Shown here: one piece after another, positions 1 through 5,337 of the stretch | Layout: every line of letters begins with the position of its first letter | Position numbering within the stretch: the stretch's first letter is position 1 | Assembly: GCA_036524855.1 (NCBI GenBank) | Contig: DATDBL010000201.1 | Span: 1-7,164 of the forward strand | Origin: Aldersonia sp036524855 | GTDB lineage: Bacteria > Actinomycetota > Actinomycetes > Mycobacteriales > Mycobacteriaceae | Reading direction: 5' to 3' | DNA length: 7,164 bases | Program-made: the position numbers and the translations under genes | The notes under the pieces: model-generated | Database searches by the model: none | What the model saw: only the letters and a program-made list of their open reading frames with translations | Told to the model about the DNA's origin: nothing

Positions 1-395
1 CGTGTGAGGTGGCATCGGCGCAGGTCGGGCAGTTTGTGGATCGAGTGCTTGGAGGGTGTGACATTCCGGCGGTGAGCGGGAGGTCGTGATCGGGACCGCG
101 TTGTTGTGAGCGGGTCCGCGACGACGGAGATGACGGGATGATGGCAAGCCGGTGGGGCTGAGTGTGACGCGGTTGTTGGTGATCGCTCGTGGTGCCGGCT
201 ATCCGATCTCGTGGGGCTTCGCGTGGGCCTCGGTCAAGCCGGTGAGCAGGCGATGCCGAGTCGGGTAGCTGGTTGTGCTTCGTCGTTGCACCCGCAGCAG
301 GAGAGGCCGACGATGTCGCTTTCGAATCCGCCGTCGCGTGCGGGTGTGCCCGTCCTTGCGAGATGCGCAGGTGCTGTGAACGTTTCGCTGGCACA
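1..395. other. No recognisable gene; decayed accessory DNA
   Basis: I see no gene I can name here. Reading frames on both strands are either short or rich in Arg, Pro and Ser, as expected from random high-GC DNA. A short plus-strand frame at about 3-89 (containing QVGQFVDRVLGGCD, then a TGA stop) could be the tail of a gene cut by the window edge, but I do not recognise it. The neighbouring fragments of a hypothetical gene and an insertion sequence suggest that this is a remnant of mobile or accessory DNA. Confidence 0.4.
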
Positions 396-470
396 GATCC
401 GGTCCAGGCACTCGACATCCAACCCCACATGCCCGTCGAGCAAGTCGTTCACCGGCACCGTCGCAGCCAT
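396..470 (-). pseudogene. N-terminal fragment of a conserved actinobacterial hypothetical protein
   Basis: Reading the minus strand from an ATG at 470, the first 25 residues contain DLLDGHVGLDVECLDRI. I recall this as the start of a family of roughly 500-aa actinobacterial hypothetical proteins, in which the motif is normally followed by YLN and then YVPNLQ. Here the similarity stops after DRI, and the frame runs on into unrelated sequence (CASETFTAPAH and onward) until a stop near 234. It is therefore a short 5' scrap of a gene whose remaining ~95% is missing. The function of the family is not known to me, and it is often annotated only as hypothetical. The recognition is from memory and has not been checked by a search. 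Confidence 0.5.
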
Positions 471-624
471 CCCCCCAGCCTGACCGCAAGCCGTACGCGC
501 GGCGTGACCCAAGACTCGGCGGTCGGAGGCGGAGCCTGTCTGGGAGCCTCTCGAACAATCCGCGTGGCGGTGGCCGGTTGATCTTGGCAATTCGGGATGA
601 TCTTGGTGTGCCGGGTGGTCGGAT

Positions 625-777
625 GTGCGGCAGGAGTTGTTGGACGCGGAGTCGGTGGCCCGTCATCTGGTGAAGCGGGGCAGCGTGTTCGCGTTGCTGG
701 CCGGGCATCGGCGGGAGTTGTTCCCGGATGCGATGTTCACCAATCTGTTCCCGTCCGGTCGGGGACGAGCGAGTGTG
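625..777 (+). pseudogene. Truncated IS1182-family transposase (5' fragment)
   Basis: A frame opening with GTG at 625 encodes about 51 residues with the typical N-terminus of actinobacterial IS1182-family (DDE) transposases: ELLDAESVARHLV, then GSVFALLAGHRRELFPD, then LFPSGRGRASV. The usual continuation of the family (a short segment starting near PAD, then LQALxxLSDRE, and the rest of a ~500-aa protein with its DDE residues) is absent. The frame instead continues as unrelated sequence (GGRHLGFARDLIYEMPHTLAI) to a stop at 955-957, which I cannot assign. No catalytic residues are present, so this cannot make a working transposase. I could not identify terminal inverted repeats. A 9-bp direct repeat, TGATCTTGG, lies just upstream at 579-587 and 598-606 and may or may not be related. 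Confidence 0.7.
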
Positions 778-1009
778 GCGGCGGGGGTGAAACAGGGCGG
801 GCGGCATCTCGGGTTCGCCCGCGACCTGATCTACGAGATGCCGCACACCCTGGCGATACTGGATCCTTCTGGCGGAGTTTCTGGATCGGGCAATCCGCTG
901 CCGAATCTGACCTCGCAAGTTTCGGCCTGTCTGGGGCGGTCGCATCCGGCGCGGTAATGTCCAAGGCACGGTGAACGGCCAGCGCGTGATTCGGACGGAG
1001 GCGCGTGCG

Positions 1010-1528
1010 ATGACCAAGGAGCAGGCGGCGAGCGATCGGCTGTTCGATTTCGTCGACGAGATCCTGCAACGATTTTTCGGCGCGGAGTACACCTCCGCTG
1101 CGCCGATGGGGAGGGAGGACGTGGAGCGGTTGCTTACCGACGACACCCGAAGGCGGGTGGAGCAGGCCCGTAGCGCCGCGGTGGAATGGGGCAGAACCGA
1201 GATCACCGGCGAGGTCGTGATCGCATCGGATCGCTTGGTGATCACATCACACGGACTGCTGTACGCCGCCGGGATGAGCGCCCCGGGTGCGCACCGGCCC
1301 CTGTACTACCTCGCTACGCCGCCCGCGCTGTTCGAGTCGATCGTCGAGCGCATCGAAGCCACGTCCCTGCGGCAGGGGTCGGTGGCGGCGGTCGACGACC
1401 GGTTCGGCCACGAACTCACCTATCCGTGGCCACTCGACACGGCGCTGCGCCAGATGCTCGACGCGCACCAGGCGCTGCACCTGGACCTGTCCGAGCACGC
1501 CACTGCCCCGCAATCGCCCGATCGGTAG
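1010..1528 (+). CDS. Hypothetical protein, 172 aa, unknown function
   Basis: This is an intact frame with strong G/C bias at third codon positions, flanked on both sides by degraded DNA. I prefer the ATG at 1010 because a purine-rich GGAGG at 997-1001 sits 8 bases upstream. An in-frame GTG at 971 would add 13 residues but lacks a clear ribosome binding site. The product looks soluble: no signal peptide or membrane helix is visible. The N-terminal ~20 residues (ASDRLFDFVDEILQRFFG) look helical and amphipathic. The middle alternates short strands and helices (ITGEVVIASDRLVITSHG; ALFESIVERIEATS). The end contains a tyrosine/proline stretch (HELTYPWPLDTAL) and a helix (RQMLDAHQALHLDL). I recognise no family or catalytic motif. 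It has no co-directional partner, and the nearest genes downstream are remnants, so it may be cargo of a lost mobile element. Confidence 0.6.
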   Translation: MTKEQAASDRLFDFVDEILQRFFGAEYTSAAPMGREDVERLLTDDTRRRVEQARSAAVEWGRTEITGEVVIASDRLVITSHGLLYAAGMSAPGAHRPLYYLATPPALFESIVERIEATSLRQGSVAAVDDRFGHELTYPWPLDTALRQMLDAHQALHLDLSEHATAPQSPDR

Positions 1529-1895
1529 GTGGGTTCCCGCAGCCGAGTCGTCGCATGGACGCTGTGGGAATGGCAGAACGACGGCGTCGACGGCGGTGGC
1601 TCGGTCTAGCTGACCGACGCGGGGGTGCGGACCTGCCCGGGTCGGCCACGGCGAGCACCTGGCTGGGTTGACGCTCGGCGATGCGGGCCTTCTCGTCGCG
1701 GTACTCGCACCGGTGAGCGGCCAGCGCGTCGATGCCACCGCCAGCCGCAAACGCGTGCTGGGAGTGCTGAGCGGCGTGACAGTTGATTCTCGATGGCTGC
1801 CCGCAAGCCGGTCAAGGGGTGAAATCATCTGCCGTGGCGACAACAACCTTTCCGTACAACTCGACCGACCCGGACACAATGCACGCAATTATCGA
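1529..1895. other. No intact gene; possible coding remnants
   Basis: No intact gene is visible between the 172-aa protein and the transposase tail. On the minus strand, short coding-like pieces occur in different frames: near 1771-1815 (TGLRAAIENQLSR) and near 1640-1740 (GIDALAAHRCEYRDEKARIAERQPSQ, here split as GIDALAAHRCEYRDEK and ARIAERQPSQ). The second has the charged, helical look of a real protein, but I cannot name a family, and stops and frame changes interrupt it. It is best regarded as decayed coding DNA or chance. Confidence 0.3.
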
Positions 1896-2005
1896 CGGCT
1901 GCACGGCTACCAACCCGACCCCGCAGACGTCGCCCGACTCACCCCGCTCGGCACCCCACCATCAGCGGCGCACCCACCGGCCTCCGGCCACTCCGCACCG
2001 ACTGA
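1896..2005 (+). pseudogene. Tn3-family transposase C-terminal remnant, frameshifted
   Basis: The frame from 1896 reads RLHGYQPDPADVARLTPLG. This matches the pattern near the C-terminus of Tn3-family TnpA (xxDVARLSPLG, normally followed by H-x-x-I-N and GRYSF). Right after LTPLG, at 1952, a single missing C shifts the frame. The +2 frame then reads HPTISGAPTGLRPLRTD and stops at TGA 2003-2005. The LRPLR ending just before the stop is typical of actinobacterial TnpA tails. The GRYSF segment seems to be missing, so there is also a small deletion. Upstream of ~1896 I cannot follow the protein. TnpA normally exceeds 950 aa, so this is only the last few percent. The call rests on motif memory and could be wrong. 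Confidence 0.45.
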
Positions 2006-2009
2006 CTCA

Positions 2010-2047
2010 GGATCCTGCACCAATCCTCGTCACAGGCCGACAACCCC
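2010..2047. repeat. Possible Tn3-type terminal inverted repeat
   Basis: Five bases after the proposed TnpA stop, the sequence ends at 2047 with CGACAACCCC. Read from the outside on the minus strand, this is GGGGTTGTCGGCC and so on. Tn3-family ends are about 38 bp, begin with GGGG, and lie close behind the tnpA stop codon, so position, orientation and first bases all fit. The partner end is not in this window, so the repeat cannot be confirmed here. Confidence 0.3.
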
Positions 2048-2169
2048 GGGGTCGGCCGCTCCGCTCGGACAGGTTCGCGGCCGGTGGGCTGGGAGGTTCG
2101 GGTCCCCCGCGATGTCGGGTGCGGCGTTCGCTGTCGCGAGACTGGTTCTGGGGCAGCTCGTGTCGCGGT

Positions 2170-2188
2170 CGCCGGTGGGTGTCCGGCG
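2170..2188. terminator. Possible terminator hairpin after the hydrolase pseudogene
   Basis: CGCCGG (2170-2175) and CCGGCG (2183-2188) form a 6-bp all-GC stem with a 7-base loop, about 10 bases beyond the hydrolase stop codon (minus strand). There is no following U-run, which is common for actinobacterial hairpins. A short stem like this can occur by chance at this GC content. Confidence 0.25.
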
Positions 2189-2197
2189 CCGTGTCGG

Positions 2198-2939
2198 TCA
2201 GTCCGGTGTTGCCGCGAGCCGGCGCGCGACGAGGGTGTCGACCGCGCGGTTGACCGCCATCGCGTTGTGGCTGCAGTACACCTCGACGGTGTCGGCGTGG
2301 GGGTCGAGGCAGGATTGCCACCACACGATGCCGTCGGCGCGCCAATCGAGGTGTAGGCGATGCCGTGGTGGATCGGTTGGGTGAGTGCGGCCGCGATCTG
2401 GTCGGCGCACTCGCCGCGTAGGCAGTCGTCGGTTGGCATGGTGGGGGTGTTGTGCCGGTTGCGGCGGGCCAGCGTTTCGGCGAACCGCAGCACGGCCGCG
2501 TTGGCGGCGAATTGTGTGGTGAGTGGGCTGCCCAAGGTGTCGAGACCGCGCACGAGGTCGGGGCGGCGCGTAGTGAGCAGGCGGGCGAGGGTGCCGCCGC
2601 GGCTGTGGCCGACGATCGCCACCGGACCGGCTTGCGCGGTCACCTGTTCGAGGCGTCGTTCGAGGTGCGCGAGGGTCGCCGTGGTGCAGCCGGCGTTGAC
2701 CCGGATGCCGGATTCGGAGGTGCGGTGCCCGTGGCGGCGCAGCGATCGGCTCATCGCGCGCAGCGACCAGTCGCCGGCCATGAATTCCCGGGATCAGCAG
2801 GACCGCGGTGCGCGTGGTCGGGGCGCGCGGGGGTACCGCCGGGCCGACGACCTTGACCGCGCCGGCGGGTGCGAGTAACTCCCGCGCGGTCCGCCGTCAT
2901 GCCCGCGGCGGCGCCCACCCCGCGGGATGACGGCGACAT
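2198..2939 (-). pseudogene. Alpha/beta-hydrolase (lipase-like), broken by frameshifts
   Basis: Conceptually joined, this gives a protein of about 245 aa with an alpha/beta-hydrolase fold. AVLLIPG followed by FMAGDW forms the oxyanion-hole strand. IVGHSRGG at 2593-2610 is the nucleophile elbow with the catalytic Ser. ADGIVWW carries the probable catalytic Asp, and YCSHNAMAVN the probable catalytic His, before the stop at 2198. The pieces lie in different frames. A base appears missing near 2881-2887 (from the ATG 2939 or ATG 2900 frame to the RELLAPAGAVKVVG frame). A base is added in GAATTC at 2782-2787, between LLIPG and MAGDW. About four bases are lost near 2342, between IAYTSI and RADGIVWW. 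ATG 2939 starts 8 bases after the WS/DGAT stop, so the two were probably co-transcribed. Such hydrolases occur beside WS/DGAT genes in actinobacteria, where a role in acyl-ester hydrolysis is plausible. As read here, no active enzyme can be made. Confidence 0.75.
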
Positions 2940-2947
2940 CGTCGCGG

Positions 2948-4073
2948 TCAGGCATTCTCGACACCGAATTCCTTGGCCAGGGTGTCGAGTTCGGCGCGCA
3001 TGTCGGTCTCGAGGTGCCACACGTCGGGGACCAGGGCCCGGTCGGCGGTCAACCCGAAATCGAGGTGGTCCTCGTAGCTGAGCAGGGTGAGACTCAGGCC
3101 CAGTCCGTCGATGAGGACGTTGACGGGGTGCTGCGACACCACCCGGGCGCCGGCGCAGTACAGCGGCGTGGGGGAGCCGGGAATGCTCGAGATGGTCACG
3201 TTGAACGGTGGGGCGATCCATCCGATGGCGGCCGTCGTCGAGATCATGCGGGCGGTGCGGGTGAACAGGGCGGGCGGGACGGTGTGGTTGGCCTCGCGGA
3301 GCAGCTGCGCGGGAATCCCGCGGTGCAGCTCCTTGGCCGAGCGCATCGCCTCGTGCGCGTGTTCGAGCCGGGCGCGGGGGTGGGGCTCGTGGCTGGGGAT
3401 CGCGACGATCATCGAGGAGATCTGGTTGCCGTAGTGCTCGTGTGCGGTGCGCACCGACACCGGCACCATGGCCACCAGCGCGGTGTCGACGGCGTCGCCG
3501 CGCGCGAGCATCCGGCGCCGCAACGCCCCGGCGCACACGGCGACGACGACGTCGTTGACGGTGGCGCCGGGCATTTCGTTCTTGATGGCCTTGATCGTGG
3601 GCAGCGACAGCGACCCGAACGCGAAGCGCCGGTGCGGGAGATCTTCCCTTCGAAGGACACCCTGGCGGCGGTCGGGCGGGTGCGCTGCAGGTCGCGGCCG
3701 TCGCGGTTGCGGGTGGCGATGCGCGCCCGATCGGCGGCCCCGGAGATCAGGCCGGCGCAGGGCAGGGTGCGCATGGTCGGCAGCTGGTCGATGTGGCGCA
3801 GTGTCGCGGGGCAGCCCGCGCACCATCCGGACCGGTTGTCGGGGCAGCGACACGACGGCCCGGGCGAGCAACTCGACGTCGCTGGGGTCCTCGCCGGCCG
3901 TGGTGGCAGGGACTGCCGGCGGCGGGGTTTCGCGCCGGGCGGACGGTGTCGAATCGAGCAGGGCACCGAGCATCTCGATGCCGGAGACACCGTCGATGGC
4001 GCTGTGATGCAGCTTGGTCAGCATCGCGGATAGGAGAGGCAGGTTGGCGAAGGCCTGTCCGATCGAGCGCCGG
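2948..4073 (-). pseudogene. Wax ester synthase/diacylglycerol acyltransferase, 5'-truncated and frameshifted
   Basis: WS/DGAT enzymes use acyl-CoA to esterify diacylglycerol or fatty alcohols, making storage triacylglycerol or wax esters. The active-site motif HHxxxDG is present as HHSAIDG (3989-4009). The C-terminal DUF1298-type region is also recognisable: GATVNDVVVAVCAGALRR, PVSVRT, then PFNVTISSIPG and PLYCAGA. Two single-base changes break the frame. One extra base in the G-run at 3808-3811 follows RMVRGLP, and one missing base near 3631-3638 follows FEGKIS. Between them the middle frame (ATLRHIDQLPTMRTLP ... TAARVSFEGKIS) is the correct one. The family is usually about 450-480 aa with HHxxxDG near residue 135. 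Here only some 20-25 residues precede it, so about 100 N-terminal residues are gone, replaced by the start of pspA. A trace of the PALDR motif that normally precedes HHxxxDG may remain at about 4059-4073 in the pspA frame. The gene cannot make a full enzyme as it stands. Confidence 0.85.
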
Positions 4074-4202
4074 CACCTGCTGCAGCATCTCGAGTTGCTT
4101 CTGATACGAATAATCCAGCGTTTCCCGCGGATCCTCGGCACGGTCGAGCGCTTTACTGGCCTTCGCCTTGAAGATCAGCGCGAGACGTTTACCCAGGCTC
4201 AT
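4074..4202 (-). pseudogene. pspA: Phage shock protein A (PspA/IM30), first 43 codons only
   Basis: From ATG 4202 the minus strand encodes MSLGKRLALIFKAKASKALD, then RAEDPRETLDYSYQKQLEML, then QQV. This is the characteristic N-terminus of actinobacterial PspA/IM30 proteins: the amphipathic membrane-binding helix (about residues 1-22) and the start of the long coiled coil. PspA is normally about 220-270 aa, remodels stressed membranes, and can restrain its transcriptional activator. After codon 43 the expected continuation (RRGVADVATSRKR) is replaced by WS/DGAT sequence. A good ribosome binding site (AGGAAAGGA, 4208-4216) lies just upstream, so the start and leader of the original gene are preserved. 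If translated, the product would be 43 PspA residues plus out-of-frame WS/DGAT sequence, with no coiled-coil body and no expected function. Confidence 0.85.
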
Positions 4203-4668
4203 TGCGTTCCTTTCCTGCACAGCTCGGTCCCTGGTCGACACCCTCGATGCCTGCGCGGGGACGTGCACTCGAGCGGTCTTGCGCAGTCAGCGTCGGCGGC
4301 AGCCCTTCCGCGGGCCTGACCCGGTTATGCCGTCGGTTCGTTGCCGAGTGTCGGCGGCGAACCCCCGCAAATTGGTGAGGGTTTGTGAAGATTCGTTGAA
4401 GAAGAGGACCGGTCGAGTGCGCCCGGCGCTGGCACGGTATTGAGTTGAGGAATCGGAGGGTCACGACCCGAGGAGAGTGCACCGATCACGCTGCACTCGT
4501 TCGGGTTGGTGTCGTGCGGTGCGAAAGGGGTGGCGCATCGACCTCGACATCGCGGCGCCTGATTCGACACCCCCACCGCCGCTATCTGGTGCCCGCCGCC
4601 GGTGCTGCGCACGCGCCGGACGCAGTGGCGCTGACGTCTAGGTGACCGCAAGCGTTCCGAGGAGCGAG
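4203..4668. other. Intergenic region between pspA start and the ABC operon
   Basis: This 466-base region separates divergently oriented starts, the pspA remnant (minus) and the ABC operon (plus), so it should hold both promoters. I see no convincing coding sequence: a plus-strand frame at 4445-4645 has no recognisable protein character. I also cannot assign -35 and -10 boxes with confidence. Two short inverted repeats lie at 4458-4469 and 4475-4498 and are listed separately. A motif TGCACTC at 4264-4270 repeats one arm of the second inverted repeat. Confidence 0.5.
4458..4498. promoter_or_regulatory. Two adjacent inverted repeats, operator-like
   Basis: GGGTC-AC-GACCC (4458-4469) is a perfect 5-bp-arm palindrome. 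Five bases further on, GAGTGCA (4475-4481) and TGCACTC (4492-4498) form a perfect 7-bp-arm inverted repeat with a 10-base spacer. The arm centres are 17 bases apart, near the ~1.5-2 helical turn spacing used by many dimeric repressors. They lie 171-211 bases upstream of the chosen ABC start codon and 256-296 bases from the pspA start. No regulator gene is in the window, so the binding protein is unknown and the role is inferred only from symmetry and position. Confidence 0.35.
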
Positions 4669-5337
4669 ATGGACAGTTCGGGATCCGGGGAGTCGGCGCC
4701 GGTGACCGCGGTGCTGACCGCCGAAGGAATCGAGAAGAGCTTCCGGCAGGGATGGTGGCCGGCCCGCCGCGATTCCCCGGTACTGCGGGGCGTGGATCTG
4801 GTGCTGCAGCCGGGCGAGGTGGTCGGGCTGACCGGGGAGAACGGGTCGGGGAAGTCGACGTTGATGAAGATCCTCGTCGGCGAGTACCGGCCGGACGCCG
4901 GCACCGTGACCCGGTCGGGGCGGCTGGGCTACTGCCCGCAGCAGCCGGTGGTCTACGAGAGGTTGACCTGCGACGAACATTTCGAGCTGTTCGGTTGCGC
5001 CTACCGGATGACCCCGAACGAGGAGCGGCGGTCCCGCCGGGGACTGTATGCGGCGCTCGGATTCGAGCGCTACGCGGACACCCGCGCCGACCGGCTGTCC
5101 GGCGGTACCCTCGCGAAACTCAACCTGGGGTTGGCGATGCTGGCCGACCCCGAGGTGCTGCTGCTCGACGAGCCGTACTCCGGATTCGACTGGGACACCT
5201 ACCTGCGGTTCTGGGAACTGGTGGCACAGCGCCGGGGAACCGGCCGCTCGGTGCTGATCATCAGCCACTTCGTCACCGATGAGCACCGATTCGACCGCAT
5301 CGTCGAGCTGCGCAACGGGATGGCGGCGGCGAGATGA
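4669..5337 (+). CDS. ABC transporter ATP-binding protein
   Basis: This 222-aa protein is the cytoplasmic ATPase of an ABC transporter and powers the permease encoded next to it. All motifs are present: Walker A GENGSGKST (residues 56-64), Q-loop in YCPQQP (Q about 91), signature LSGGT (143-147), Walker B VLLLDEP (163-169), D-loop SGFD (171-174) and the switch His in IISHF (His 200). One compact nucleotide-binding domain fills the protein, as in small drug, polyketide or sodium-type (NatA/DrrA-like) exporters with ABC-2 permeases. I chose ATG 4669 because GAGGAG (4659-4664) lies just upstream, although the 4-base spacing is short. An in-frame GTG at 4642 would add nine residues without a clear ribosome binding site. 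Its stop overlaps the permease start (ATGA), so the two are translationally coupled. No substrate-binding protein is nearby, which favours export. Confidence 0.93.
   Translation: MDSSGSGESAPVTAVLTAEGIEKSFRQGWWPARRDSPVLRGVDLVLQPGEVVGLTGENGSGKSTLMKILVGEYRPDAGTVTRSGRLGYCPQQPVVYERLTCDEHFELFGCAYRMTPNEERRSRRGLYAALGFERYADTRADRLSGGTLAKLNLGLAMLADPEVLLLDEPYSGFDWDTYLRFWELVAQRRGTGRSVLIISHFVTDEHRFDRIVELRNGMAAAR

Noticed and set aside
579..606. 9-bp direct repeat TGATCTTGG with 19-base spacing
   Set aside because: Only two copies, with no symmetry and no clear link to an insertion end. It is too short to call a repeat element, but is recorded as a possible IS or promoter trace.
199..1245. Long minus-strand open frame (348 codons)
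   Set aside because: It runs antisense through the 172-aa gene and the IS1182 stub and is rich in Arg, Ser and Pro; it is a shadow of high-GC coding DNA.
1247..1888. Minus-strand open frame of 213 codons
   Set aside because: Its downstream half is antisense to the 172-aa gene, and the composition (Arg, Pro, Ser) is not protein-like. No motif is recognisable.
2360..2878. Plus-strand frame opposite the hydrolase
   Set aside because: It is antisense to a clear alpha/beta-hydrolase with a nucleophile elbow and has Arg-rich shadow composition.
2927..4033. Plus-strand frame of 368 codons opposite WS/DGAT
   Set aside because: It is antisense to the WS/DGAT remnant, and its Gly/Arg/His/Asp-rich content is typical of a complement frame.
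4445..4645. Possible small protein upstream of the ABC operon
   Set aside because: No ribosome binding site, no recognisable motif and Arg-rich random-like content.
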